NCBI GenBank assembly: GCA_950295325.1
Contig: OX485805.1
Location: forward strand, 30,677,501-30,741,500
Length of the DNA stretch: 64,000 bases
Source: Polytrichum commune
Lineage: Eukaryota > Streptophyta > Polytrichopsida > Polytrichales > Polytrichaceae
Reading direction: 5' to 3'
Shown here: one piece after another, positions 1 to 12,337 of the stretch
How positions within the stretch are numbered: the stretch's first letter is position 1
Layout: each line of letters opens with the position of its first letter
Program-made: the position numbers and the translations under genes
Notes under the pieces: generated by a model
Database searches by the model: none
The model's input: only the letters and a program-made list of their open reading frames with translations
What the model was told of the DNA's origin: nothing

Positions 1-645
1 AACAATATTTTACGACATCAAATTATTAAGATTTCAAATATTAAATGTTTGTAACCAATAAAAACGTTTGACAATTTTAACCAGTTGAAGGTCCACCCAA
101 AAAAAATGCAGATCATCAACAATCAGTTCATTCGAGGTGATGTAAAAGTTTACTAGCTCCAAGTGCAAGAATGTCTATGTTGAAAATGTCCGCATGCATT
201 TTTGGTTTCTTAGGCATTTATGGGTTATTGAACTAAATTATGTAAATCCTTACCTTGGGGAAAATATTTGCAGGGAATCAGAGGTCGTGATTATTGATGC
301 CAAGACCATGGCACCTGAACCAGTGGCAGTTGTTAAGTTGCCACAAAGAGTTCCTTATGGATTCCATGCCCTTTTTATGTCAGAGGTTTGTAAACCACTC
401 AAAACCGCTCCCCAATGTTAATATGCACTAGATTTCATTCTAATTGATCTCATGTGAAGGATTGCCGCATGCTTAGTGATGTTGTATTTATAATCAGAAC
501 ATTAGCTTATCATTATGTACCCCTTGAAATATCTTAAATACATGCATTTGGATCATTTCAAGGCATAAGTAATAGTGAATATGCGTGTCTTGCTTTGAAT
601 TGTGCAGGAGCAATTGAGGACACAACATTACAAATAGAACATCTT
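1..645 (+). repeat. segmental duplication copy A, CCD1 3' end
   Basis: This matches 31473-32199 closely. It covers the last part of the penultimate CCD1 intron, exons 13-14 and the last intron, with one short indel near the start. The two copies part immediately after the stop codon: 646-838 has no counterpart in copy B, which reads into unrelated sequence from about 32200. Confidence 0.85.
274..637 (+). CDS. CCD1: CCD1-like gene, last two exons (partial, copy A)
   Basis: These are the final two exons of a carotenoid 9,10(9',10') cleavage dioxygenase whose 5' part lies before the window. The first exon is 274-385, after acceptor TTTGCAG and before a GTTTGT donor. It encodes the C-terminal blade with VVIIDAKTMAPEPVAVVKLP and then RVPYGFHALFMSE. 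The His in YGFHA is the fourth iron ligand of the family. The second exon (608-637, acceptor TGTGCAG) encodes EQLRTQHYK and a TAG stop. Both match exons 13 and 14 of the complete copy at 24,483-32,198 with a few substitutions and no frameshift. Seen: intact splice sites, frame and stop. Inferred: the upstream tandem copy may still be functional, but only this end can be judged. Confidence 0.85.
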
Positions 646-840
646 AGTGTAGTGCAGAACCTGTATTTATACAACCAAAGTAGTAAGTGAAGATATAGTC
701 TTCCGGTAAATGTTGTATGGTATTAGTTGCTATAAGTAATAGATCATGAATGTGTTTTTAACCTGCAAAGCACATGGGGATTTGACCTGAAATCAAAGAT
801 GTAGTATAAAGATGTGTGGATGTGATCTAATTTGAAGTCA

Positions 841-2334
841 CCAACAAAGTAAAGTTGTAAATTATGAATTGAAGACTAAGTCCGGACAAGCAATGGCGTC
901 ATTGCTTTGCAGCATAAAATTTTAGAAGCATTTTCTTAAACATCAGCCATAGTCCAAGTTTATATTGATGTCACTTTGGTTTGATTGACCATCATTGATA
1001 CTCCTCGTTGATGGAAAGCCATGAACAAGTTTGACTATTGACCTATTGAGGTTGATTAATGTACATTTGAAACACGCAATTGAAAGTGAGATTGTGAGAT
1101 GTTGAGTAGAGGGAATTATCGCATATGAGTGTACCTCTCAGTGCGCCAAGATAAATACCCATGGAACTCGGACTTTATTATTTTTAGTTGATTTTGATAT
1201 CAAAATTAGTTTTTAAGACTTGTAATTGTCCAGTCCAAGTCATTTGAGATGAATCGGCCACAAAGCTATAAGGGGGTCAAATTTTCATGTGGATGGATGA
1301 GAGGATGCAGTAATACCCTCTCTCCAAGTTCGAGTCTTGAACTATGCTTGAGTTTTGAATTGGTTTTATTTGTAGTTTTCCCCTAATACTAGTGGGAGAA
1401 TGGTATGAGATTATTCACTATGGTAGGGCCCGATATCAATGTGTCAAGGTTTGCATTAGAGTTGGCCCTCAATTGTGGATGTAACTCACCTAAGGGCAAA
1501 TCCAAATTGCTCCATCAATCACAAGTGCAATCATGTGTGCAATAAATGCGGTCCTTTGTTGCTCATGACACATGTCTTAGCTCCCTCATCATCAATGCCA
1601 ACTTCTTCTTCAAACATAGACACTTGTTAAATATAGCGGTTAGAATGCATATAGAAGTTGGAAAACCTGAAAAATGAACTGAGTAACACCTGCATACCTT
1701 ATGAGAGATATCCGTCACAGTGCATTCATTGTTGTTCAAGTTTGCAGAATGATAAATTCGTTAGTGAGGAAGGAACTCAATAGAGTTATCCATTAATTCA
1801 ACCAGAGTTTTGGTAGGGAGTTGGCGAAGTTGGTTGGTTCGCCCAAGAGATGCCAAAATGAATTTGATCCTCAATGAACCAATATGGAATGTCCTTCGTT
1901 CAAACCTCCACATTGACTCCAAGCGTGCACCCAAAATTTACCGAACATGGAAAATTATACATGTGAAACAACCAACTCCCTACCAAAACTCCGGTTGAAT
2001 TAATGGATAACTTTAATAACCATCAAATGAGCAAATTAAATGGCATAACTCATAATAACCATGAATTCTTTGGAAGTCGTGTGACATGGCTGAAACTTCA
2101 TCCATAATAGTGCAAACCACAACAACAGGTGGTCTCATGAGCCAATGAAGAAATTAAACTTCATATTCTTAGTCTTTCATTTTAAGCTAAGGACTTGGAA
2201 CTAGATTAAACCGAAAACTCTCCAAACATGAAACAACAAACAGTGGAGACGTCCAGAGTCCAAATGTTGAAAGGAGCCCATCCTAAAGTCCAAAGCTATG
2301 CAAACTCCTGGTTTACCCATTAATATTTAAGTCA
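841..2334 (+). repeat. segmental duplication copy A, segment 2 (noncoding)
   Basis: This matches 36900-38441 nearly base for base with small indels, starting CCAACAAAGTAAAGTTG. No gene is recognised in it. It contains the 229-bp hairpin MITE at 1784-2012, present in both copies. It ends at ATTTAAGTCA, the target of the LINE insertion in copy B, which is uninterrupted here. Confidence 0.85.
1784..2012. mobile_element. 229-bp hairpin MITE (copy A)
   Basis: The arms are AGTTATCCATTAATTCAACC followed by RGAGTTTTGGTAGGGAGTTGG, inverted at the other end, giving about 43 bp of near-perfect TIR around a 140-bp centre. The 62-codon ORF in both copies reads through the arms and is explained by the element. 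The same MITE at 37871-38099 shows that it inserted before the duplication. Confidence 0.75.
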
Positions 2335-5300
2335 AAGTTATAGACCATCAAAAATCTCCTATGCACCTCAAAAACCATCAATGGATAGAAATCACGTGAG
2401 TATCGGAAAATACAATGATAAGACCAATTTATTAAGTAGCAGGGTTAACAGGGCCGGGGATTCGCAACACTCATGTATTCTTATTAGTAAGAGCTCATTC
2501 AAGTTTGCAGATGAGAGAAACAACTTTAGGTACTATCTTATGTCATCGTTCCTTATCTTAAAGGTTCTAAAAATACAAAAATTTAGTAGTTCTAAATAAT
2601 CCAAGTCTAATCTAATACCTAAGGCAATAATACAAAAAAATGTTGGACATAAAAATGTCTCATTTGTAAGGAAATGGTTGCATCATGAGTTGCCAACCCA
2701 TCTTTAATAGTTTGGTTATTTTTAAAAGACTAGCATGTTATTTTATTAAATCATTTAAAGCTTCATATCCTCTCGCCCAACCATCTTTGTCTGAACACGG
2801 ATAGTTTGGCCTATCCACCTCCTATCTCGACTCTTTTCCAACCTTTGGTTCTTAGCCAAAAATTCAGAAAAGTAAGTAGTTTTTCTCTCTCACTTTCATT
2901 CTTCTATTCCCACCTTTTCTCAGATGTATTCACCTTCTTAATTAGTACATTCCAAAGTATTTTTTATTTTAGAAATTTAAATTTTGACTTATTTGAATTT
3001 TTGGAGTTTTCCAATATATATACTTTTGATCCAAATTTTATGCTAAAAAATCAATCAATTCATTTTCAAGTATTTCATATTTTGAATATTTTGATTTCTA
3101 GTATATTACTTTAAATTTTTTGTAAAATTATTGTATAAACTTCTTATCTAAATTTTATGCTAAAAAATTAATCAGTTCATTTCTAAATCGTTTTAATTTG
3201 GTAAATTTATATTTCGAGGATTTTGTTTTTGAATTTTTACAAATTCCTAGCAGATCTTTGTGATTTGAATTTTGTACTAAAAAACTAATCATGTTAATTA
3301 TTTGTTATAATTCATAAAATTTACAATACCTTATCTTAAATATTATTTTAAAATGTTATTTCCATCCATTTGGACTTCGTTTCATTATCATCTTTAATTC
3401 ATGCAACGGGAGAAAATAATGCAATGGACTAAAAAAGACAAGAACATTACAACTGTATGAACGAAGACGAAGCCTCTAAAGGTCTATTACATTTACGCAA
3501 AAGTGAGCTCCTACAATAGGATCGCTCAAATACATATACATTGGATTACCCGAGGAGAACATGTCTGCAAGAAATTTTACAATTTTTGAATATAATGTAA
3601 ACCAAATTATGTAAGTGAAATAAAAATTTAAGAAATGATCATTGTTTTATCAATATCAAAAATTATGGCAAAAATGTAGATCACGGATGGCGGTACCAAC
3701 AAAAACACATTCAACCACGGTGGAAAATAATTGAGAGAATAATTTTTACGCTTTGTCCAATTTAGTTGCACAACTAAAACGACATGACGTATAAGCGAAT
3801 TCAAAGTAGGCCATCGCCGCCACGCGAGAGTGAAATATCAAAATTATGTGCTCGACGAATGGTCTCTCATATCTTTGTTTTTCGTATAATTGATAAAACA
3901 AATGGATTTTGTAACGTGGGGTGATATAATTTTTGATCTTGCTACATGGACGGCCTTTAAACAAATAAAATCAATTTAGAATTAGATAGCAATATCAAAA
4001 TTGTCATATATGTTTGCACATAAATTTGTATTATTTCAAAAATATTATTAAACAAATAAATCCGCAATCATATGCGATCTTACTTTTTATAACTTCACGA
4101 AATAAAATATCATATAGCATGTCCATAAAAAGATGGAGTTTCTTTTAAATAATATTTTTTTAAACATTATATGAACTGAAAAGTTCATCTTCATGCAAAT
4201 TCTTCCAGCACTCGTGCTTTTAAGGCTAAGCGTGGTGCAGTATCGGTTCGAGCAACAAAAATCCAAGCAAGCAATTGTATCATATTGTGTTATATGCAAT
4301 TATTGTTTTTCAATTAATCTTTTAATTTTTTGATTATTTTTTGCATTATTTTCCACTTTTGTATGAATGATGGCTTTATTTACTTCAATCACGTCATAAT
4401 ATAAATGGAAATATTAATAGAAATAATAAATAATAAATAATAATAAAACAAAAATATAAACTACCTAAATATTATCCAAATATATATTCAAGTTAGATAT
4501 CGTATGTTATGTGTCGAACACTTCATGTGGATCGCATTTTCTTCAAGAGCATTAGATCTTCATATAGAGAAAAAAAATCTTCCAAATTTTTTAAATAATA
4601 AAAAAGAAAAATAATTATCATCAAAAGAATTTATTTTTTGAAATCATACAAACAATCTATCGGAATGCAAGTTAATCCATAAAATCGCATTCCGCGAATG
4701 GATTTTGTTCATTGCAATTGGCGACTATTGAAGGTTTTTGCATATGATAATTAGATAACAATATACTTAATCATAACCTTGATAATATTTTGTCTTAAAC
4801 AAATCACATATATTATCCATATATTACGCAAAGTGTGATACCTTATCCAACAAGTTATTCATATTCAAAACAAACAAATATAACTTTAAAAAATTAGAAG
4901 AATAAAATAATATTTATTTATTTACAAATTATTTTTAAAATATCAATAATATATAACCTATCCCTAACAAATCATAACTGCCATCCAAATTTAGTATTAA
5001 TATAAATTTAAAAATCACATTCTAAATATACCTTATCAAATAACATCATATTCCCACATAAAAATGAAATATAGAGAGATGGCATACCTTAAAAGTGGTG
5101 CAAGGAAAAAATACCTTACACATTAAAATGAAATTTATGTAGTAGACACGTAGGATGAATAAAGAAGTGTTCGGCAAATGAGATGTAGAAACATAATGTT
5201 TATTATCCTAAATCCTAAATCCTAAATCCTAAATCTAGGCACCATGATTATAGATTATATCGTAACAATAATAAATATAAATAATAATTCATAATGAAAT

Positions 5301-7423
5301 TCTAAATCACAATCTTAAAATTTAAGCTAGGTTTAAATTTGAATTTAATATTGAACATTAATAAACCGTCAAACTCTAAAAACACATTTCAAGCTCAACT
5401 TTGGAAAAATATTACATAAAAATTAATAAGGTTCAATCTTGGAAAAACCTTAAAGCCTGAATTTTCATGATTTGAAATGGTAATACTTACATTCTAATTT
5501 TTGAAGTTGAATCTTAGTATATAACTATATAATAAAGTATCACATGTAATGGATATAATACTATATTATAAGATGGTATCATGTGATATTTTTTATTTAG
5601 ACTTAAATATATGACCACCATATTAATCATTCAAAAAATCTATGAAAAAATCTCTAAAATATTAAAGATAATCATGAACTTCAAATTTAACAGAGATTAA
5701 TGTAATCTAATAACATACTAATATTAATATTATTGAAATATAAAATTATTATAGCATCCTAATAAAAATTCATTTATATTTATATTTATATTTATTTATA
5801 TATAAAGAATTTATAACATACTTAATAATTTATAAGAATTTATGCATGATATAAGACACACGCATAATGGTATATCATAATTCAGGACAAGTATGGCTTA
5901 TACCTAAGGTAGATGTGCCTAATGTGGTTGCTTATATCAATCCAATAAACGGGGAGAACATGCTGCTAGTTAGAGATAAACCGGTTGAGGTTGGAAAGTC
6001 ACTTGTGGAAATTCAAGACTTATGGAATATACTTCCAATTATAAAGAATGACCAAAAGATCACAACATAACTGGTCGGACTTGGAAACAATAGGATTTTG
6101 CCGGAATATGTTCAAAAATCTCCTCGAACATTATTTTAATCAAACACTTATATATTGAGTGGTATGTGGTTAGGTGTGGATTTAAGAACGTACACCAAAA
6201 AGTTATGTGTTTAAAAAAGTTCAAAATACGTCTCAAACCACATCCACCACCATTCTAACCTCAAAAGTCAACATCATTGAAGTGACTTGTATGATTATTT
6301 AACAAGCATAGGAAATTTGACTTTGGTTACGAATACGATACTTCATATAAACTCCAAAAAGAATAAGGAAAGTGGCTATGCTCTCAACATGTGAATTTGG
6401 GAAATGGATTTGCTAACCATCTCAAGCTTATGACGTGTTTCATATCCTCGGAGAAGTATAGTACAAAAATTTGACCAGATAAGACCCATCTACCTTAGTG
6501 GAGAAGTTATCCCCACATAAACTTACCTATTACAATAATGACCGGGAAGAATTAACCACTATTCACAAATGAACAAATTAAATGAACAAATTCAGAAATA
6601 TCTGGTTAAAGTCCAAGACTTCAAGAAAAATATCGATCACTTTAGAGGAATTTATAGAATATATCTTGAATCAACAAAGAAAAACTCACATATCACAACA
6701 TGTAACCAGTTAGTTCGAGGAGGTCGTTTCCTCTTAGAATAAGTATACATGTACAATAGCGTGGTATGTTATAGCGGCTATTTATATACTAGAATGAATT
6801 ATAAGGCATGGTAATTTTTGAAATAATGGTAAATTGTTGTGATTATCGGCATCCTATGGGTAATTGTAAAAAAATTGAATGATTGATGTAATGGCACCCT
6901 ATATTACTTGTATGTATTTAGAAAAGGTCCCCACTTTCTCAAAGTCCATAAAGTGCATGATCAACTATAAGCCTCACAAGAAGCACATATACAAAACAAG
7001 GTAAACAAGCAAACTCTAGGGTTTTAGGTTTATGGTTTGAAATCACAATGAAGCCTAGTGCAAAGCAACATATTAGTGTATTTATAACAACAATGAATTG
7101 CAAGTACATGTCATAAACAAAGCAAGACAAAAATAAAAGTTTTGTGTTCATTAACGCATATTAGGGGGTTTCAAAATTACTGTATAGTTAGAGACCCCGA
7201 TGTCATGCTTCAAGGCTAGCCATACACGTCTAAAAGTCACAATCACAAGGTTCCCACAAGCCCTAATTCAAATCCCTTTACACACACACACCCCCAAAAT
7301 CAAAAAAAAAAAATCTTGATTTCAATCACACTAGAAGGAAAACTAATGTAATGACAATGGCTAAGTAATCAATCTACCTTCAAGCCAGGCTCCGGTTTCT
7401 CTCCCTCGCTTGCTCCTTAGCTT
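2335..7423 (+). repeat. segmental duplication copy A, segment 3 (AT-rich, noncoding)
   Basis: This matches 43044-46133 and 48148-51283 of copy B. It is strongly AT-rich with stops in every frame, and the short ORFs are not conserved between copies: the 67-codon frame at 5867 is broken by a stop in copy B at about 49858. It includes a short AAATCCT array at 5206-5236. No gene is recognised. Confidence 0.8.
5206..5236 (+). repeat. AAATCCT short tandem array
   Basis: Four units of AAATCCT stand here and five at 49068-49102 in copy B. The unit is one base off the plant telomere repeat, but the array is far too short for a chromosome end. Confidence 0.8.
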
Positions 7424-7868
7424 TATCGTGTAAATAGCGATCGTGTGTCATTGCAACTCTAAACAAACAACACTAACTACATAACAAACAACACTAAAAC
7501 ATAGCAAAGTCACACATAAACAAAACACCTCGACAGAGAAGGAAGATAGTCAAACATTCATAAGAGCTTTAAATCTCTCTTCAAATGCACACAATGAGTC
7601 AAGCTATCTCTCACTCCACCACGGGAGAATCCAAGAGTGTAAGTAGGGAAAGAAGAACTCAAGATTTATTGCAAAAACATACAATCTTCACTTCACACAA
7701 GCTCTCTCCATACATTCATTCACAAGAGTTGACTTGGGAAGAATGTCAAGCCAAGGAGGAGGCTCCTCACTTAGGAGCCTTCCTCTCCACATCTAGATTC
7801 TTTCATCCAAATCTAGATGGATGAAACCCAACGGATAAGGTGCGGCCGTCGACGCCGCATATCGTGAC
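7424..7868. mobile_element. 445-bp unclassified insertion, copy A only
   Basis: Copy B reads TCCTTAGCTTGCTC without interruption at 51264-51283. Copy A has 445 extra bases between AGCTT (7419-7423) and a second AGCTT (7869-7873), so a 5-bp target duplication is plausible. The ends (TATCGTGTAAATAGC and GCATATCGTGAC) lack convincing inverted repeats. The 79-codon ORF at 7585-7824 matches nothing I know. Confidence 0.55.
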
Positions 7869-7890
7869 AGCTTGTTCAAAATCTTTGCAC

Positions 7891-8235
7891 CTCGGGGGGG
7901 GGGGGGGTAGTCATTGGTTGGAGTAGCAATATACGTGCGAACAAATGATAGGGTATTTTAAAAACATGGGAGCAAAAAATTATAATTGGGCTTAAGAGTA
8001 ATATAGGATATCAAAAATGGCACTGAACATCTTTAAAGTACTATAGGGTATGGAATAATAGGTAATTTGGAATTATAAGTAATACAAGCCATTTTTCTAT
8101 TAACCCAAAGTAGAAATTTACATAATAATAGCATGTGAAAATTTTTTTTTTGAAAGTAATACCCCCTTATAAAATAGTGGTTGTTCGCACCTATATCCTT
8201 AACTTTTTAACACACTGCCCCCCCCCCCCCCCGAG
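7891..8235 (+). mobile_element. poly-G/poly-C-capped MITE, copy 1
   Basis: The element starts CTCGGGGGGG and ends CCCCCCCGAG, flanked by direct CTTTGCAC (7883-7890 and 8236-8243). Copy B holds the single empty target CTTTGCAC at about 51287. Inside the G/C caps, imperfect inverted arms meet at TATACGTGCGAAC and GTTCGCACCTATA. The core repeats ATAGGGTAT several times and has no ORF. The 8-bp duplication suggests hAT-type mobilisation, although the CTCGGG terminus is unlike ordinary hAT ends. Confidence 0.9.
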
Positions 8236-9062
8236 CTTTGCACATGAAGAAAGTGGATCCCTCAAATGAGCCCAACTAGAATCCCTTCCCACATATAACA
8301 ATATTCATACAATCTCAATTTCAATCCACGCTAGAAGAGAGCTTACATTGAGAGTTTTTGACACTTTGACACTTTGACACTTTGGGTGCCCAAAACCTTG
8401 GATCTTTTGGTGGCACTAATTTCATAGCGTACCAAAATTTAGAATCATCTTGAATTATTTCCCACACACACTATTAGCCCACTCTCACTAAATGGGATAA
8501 TTAGTGTAGTCCTTATTTTCAAACATTTAGGTTAATTAGCGGTCTTAGCCTAGGATTATTTGAGGTGTTGCAAAGCGAGATTTCCCCCTTAACAATCTCT
8601 TGAATTGAAGTTGTTAAATGGAGACAGTGCTTTTGAGTCTCTTAATTGAATGCTATCACCGATCATAACTGTCATGATTATTTGAGGTCTTGTGTAACGA
8701 GGTTTCCCCCCTCAATAGTCTCTTGAATTGAAGTTGTTAAATGAAGACAATGCTTTTGAGTCTCTTAATTGATTGCTATCATTGTTCAAAAGGCCCTGAA
8801 TTTTGTCACCTCATCTGTTCCAATTTCTAGGATTATTGTAGATATTTATTCTCTCTAGTGGTACCATGTATTTTTGTGCTAAATACTACTTTTAGTTTTT
8901 TCCCCAACTATTGGAGTCTTTTGTAAAATTGTCATAATTTAGGTTAAGTAGCCATCTCAACTCATGATTATTTGAGATCTTGCGTACCGAATTCCCCCCC
9001 CCCTCCCATTTTTTTTAAACAATCACTTCAATTGAAGTTGTTGAAATGGACGCATGAGTGCT
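8236..9062 (+). repeat. segmental duplication copy A, segment 4 (noncoding)
   Basis: This matches 51287-51606 plus 59108-59617 of copy B, which is split there by the PIF/Harbinger transposon at TTA. The GACACTTT run at about 8351-8382 has one unit fewer than copy B. No gene is seen. Confidence 0.8.
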
Positions 9063-10056
9063 CTCAGGGAGTTCACTGTGATTATATTAGAAAACAACGT
9101 GCGGGAAAATATAGGGTAATTTATATTCACAAAAGAAAAAACTTAGAATTTTCTTAGAAGTAATATACGTGAGTATGTATGATAAAATTTGTATTATAAA
9201 TAATATAGGCTTGATACAAATAACGCATATTTTTAAAATATTTGTAAAAATATACCGTAGGATTTAAGGATCCTAGATTTTTTTTTAAATAGGGTGTCCT
9301 TTGTGTTCAAAGGCGGGAAGATTTTGGATGAAAAACTACGTCGATTCAGTTGAAAAAATGGGATGACAGATTGATGAGGGTGGATGACGGAATCCTGGGT
9401 TTAGGATTAAAAGCATGCATTATTTGTTGATTATATACTAGTGTTCTTAAATGCTAGGAATTGTGTTTGCAAGATGAACATGACATCTTTCATTTGCTAT
9501 GAACAGTTTTGCTAGTATTTTTAAATGCTAGAAACAATTTCTCAAGATAAATTAGAGGAGTTTTGGTTGGTCTTGTGTCTGTCTGCTTTAAGCAGGATGT
9601 TGTAGTATTAACTCTATACCCTTCTACATTATTGCATGGACCCTATTTTTGCTTGCTTTGTTGTTGGTGTTTTAATTGTTTTTTTTACACTCAGTACCGT
9701 TGTGTTTAATTGTGCGTGTAACTTAATTGAGGAACATGGGCTGATTTTGTTGTTTGAAACTGTTTATGAACACTCTTAATGTAAAACCTTGATGTGCTTT
9801 GGATTTTGATGACTTAGTACTTTGAATGCTCTTAAACCCTTTGGAGCAAAGTCAAATAATTATAATGAACATACCTAGCTTAAAATTAGAGCTTCATCAA
9901 ATTTAAAAGTAATTATAGGGTCATTTTAATAAAAAAATAGCAAATTATATAATAATACGGTACAAAAAATTAAGGATGGATAGTTAAATACCCCTTGAAT
10001 AAATACCCTTGTCACGCACGTGTATACATATATACATGTCTAGTGAATTCCCCAAG
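9063..10056 (+). mobile_element. 994-bp CTCAGGG-ended element, copy A only
   Basis: It starts CTCAGGGAGTTCACT and ends AGTGAATTCCCCAAG, imperfect inverted termini of about 15 bp. It is flanked by direct TGAGTGCT at 9055-9062 and 10057-10064. Copy B has the empty site at about 59618-59629. Near each end it carries ATATAGGGTA or ATTATAGGGTC motifs like those inside the poly-G-capped MITEs, so it is probably a larger member of the same superfamily. No transposase frame remains. Confidence 0.8.
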
Positions 10057-10253
10057 TGAGTGCTATTGGATCTCTGATTTGAATGTCATCAGCTTGAATA
10101 TTAAAGAAACTTGGTACATTGGTACACTGAACTTTGTTGTTCATTAGGTGTGAGAATAATTTCAAGTAAAGGTTGGGCATGTCAATTTTATGTAGATCAT
10201 TACATTTTTTTAATATCTATTAAATTACTAGAATTGAATTATTTCGCGAACAT

Positions 10254-10324
10254 AGCATATGGCTTTTGGAAGTAACAACAACCATGGAATCGCTCGTCTA
10301 CTCAATTTAAATGAGATGTATAAT
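10254..10324 (+). pseudogene. hAT transposase remnant, 5' piece (copy A)
   Basis: This 71-bp piece matches 59814-59884, the start of the decayed hAT-like frame in copy B, and reads GSNNNHG. It is cut off by the 760-bp element at 10325 and continues at 11085 and 16849. Confidence 0.55.
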
Positions 10325-11084
10325 GGGGCCATTCACGGTTAGGGTACTACTTTTGGCCGTCTAACGGAAAACGGACTTTTTTGGATAACTTCACATGCTT
10401 GGTATGCTTAGATTTGTATTGTGAAGCATATTTTGGATCATACCTACATTTCATACTCCATATCGAGTACACTGACAAAGTTAATTTAGAAGGAATAGGG
10501 TCATCTAAGATATCCTTTTGATTCCTTAAAGGACATTCAGGAGTGTTGTCTTAATTGTTCACCTTAGGATCAAGGAATGAAAAGGACAACAAGAATCAAT
10601 CGAAATGATCCCAAATTTTTTCCTCACACTCATCGTTCAAGTGTGTACCAATAGAACCAAATATGTGTTGAATAGCAATTGCCCAACTTTACATGTGGTA
10701 CCAAGCATGTCCAAACATACATATACTCACGGCCACACGTAAAAGGAACGTCTAGTATTAGAATTGGACAAAAAAATTTATATGAATGGACACATGACAC
10801 TTTTACCAAGGTACCAAGATACATAACATGAAATAATTGACCACCAATGCACACCTAAATAGCAAAAAAATGCCACTGATGTGGCCTAGGGTTTAGGGTT
10901 TAGGGTTTAGGGTGATTATAAAATAATAATAATAATCTTTCTTGATAAAGCTTATGAACTATCTACTTATTTATGTAAAATTTATTGATCAAATAATAGT
11001 AAATCATGATAAAAACCAAGATCAATGCGACAAAGTCCTTAAGTCCTTTGTCCCAAAAGTAGTACCATGATCGTGAATGGCCCC
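10325..11084. mobile_element. 760-bp GGGGCCATTCACG element with TTTAGGG run
   Basis: The ends are GGGGCCATTCACG and CGTGAATGGCCCC, 13 bp of perfect inverted repeat followed by a shared ACTACTTTTGG segment. The flanks give TAAT (10321-10324 and 11085-11088), or TAA if one T is counted in the element, which would fit PIF/Harbinger. Copy B is uninterrupted at this point. No transposase ORF is recognised. Confidence 0.75.
10885..10913 (+). repeat. interstitial TTTAGGG telomere-type repeat
   Basis: Three to four units of GTTTAGG occur inside the 760-bp TIR element. This is the plant telomere motif but is very short and lies within a transposon, so it does not mark a chromosome end. Confidence 0.85.
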
Positions 11085-12337
11085 TAATGCAAGACTTTCG
11101 TCTCAACTTTCAATTCAATCATCTCAACAAACTCCACGGTTTGAACAATTGTCAGCCATAAACCTCCACCCTTATGCGTCGTAGTCCGGGTGAGAATCCA
11201 AGGCTCACATGTGATCGCTTGACTCTATTTAGCCCAATGCCCCAATGATGTAAATATCAACCAAGCCACTTTTATTCAAATAACACAAGGCCAAGAGTAT
11301 TTAGAAATACTCTCTTCCTTTGTAGTTGTTGTAACACATAGTCACTCAATACACATTGATACCCACTCTCAAGCTCACAACCTACAACAATTGGCCCCAT
11401 AAACCACTCTAAGCCACATCATGAGGGTGCCTAAGCAATACTCAATTTCACCTTTGGGATGCCCCTGCCTAAATATTCAATCTTACCTAATCTCCTACTT
11501 ACCACACAACCTATTGCCGGCTTCACTACCCATCCCTTATTACATCTAGCTCTACCCTCTAAGCAATCCACTAATTAAAAGTCCGTCTTAAGGTCCAATA
11601 TGAGAGTTTCCTACACAACCCCCTGCCTCAGCCCTTACACAATGATCACCGAGGGCTCGGCCTCTCCTGGTTGCCCCTAATTCATTCTTCCAGCAGACTC
11701 ATGAACTCTACCTCACTGCCACGACGCCCAACCAAGTAGTCACCCTTTCAGAGCCTCTCACCACCACCTCGGGCTCGGCATCACCTCCGTGCCGTCACCC
11801 TGATGCCCACAACGAGCCGGCGCCAACAGCATTCCCAGCTGCCATTGCTCCCTTCTCTCTCTACCACCGTTTCTTCCCAACTATCTACCTGCCTCCCTCT
11901 CATTCAAACAACCATCTCACTTGCTTGCAAATTCCAGGGCGGGGACATTCCATGATTTCTAAAATTCCAGCGTAATTTTCTGAGTCCCACCTGATTTTTG
12001 AATGCGGCATTTTGCTTGTGGCCTGTGTGTGAAATGCCTTGCGAATGGCCGAAGATTGTAGCCAGCGTTTGAACTCCACGCCCAGCTACATCAGAGCCTT
12101 ATTTATGAATTCCACCGTTGTCGTCTCCGTTTGCTCGGTCGCGCTGGTTCACCCGGTCCCTTGCATCTCTCTGCCGTGATTAGCTCTGAAGACGGCTACT
12201 CCAACCTCCCAGTTGTTGAATCCTCACCCCATTCCTCCTAGCTTTCCCTCCGCGGCACCAGAGTTAGAGCTCAATTCAACTCCACCAAAAGAAGACCCAC
12301 CAGCATTTTGCTGGCTGGGGCCGAGTGCGGAGAAAAC

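Noticed and set aside
1810-1998. 62-codon ORF conserved in both duplicates (also 37897-38085)
   Set aside because: It lies wholly inside the hairpin MITE and is explained by its inverted arms; conservation follows from the recent duplication.
5867-6070. 67-codon ORF in copy A that reads like a peptide
   Set aside because: The duplicate at about 49728-49929 has a stop at the equivalent of VGKS and other changes, so the frame is not conserved.
7891-8235. Poly-G/poly-C runs as sequencing or assembly gaps
   Set aside because: They stand at exactly the same place in five independent copies, each bounded by CTCGGG/CCCGAG and an exact 8-bp duplication, although exact run lengths may be unreliable.
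10885-10913. TTTAGGG run as a telomere or subtelomere
   Set aside because: Only three to four units, inside a TIR element; nothing else points to a chromosome end.
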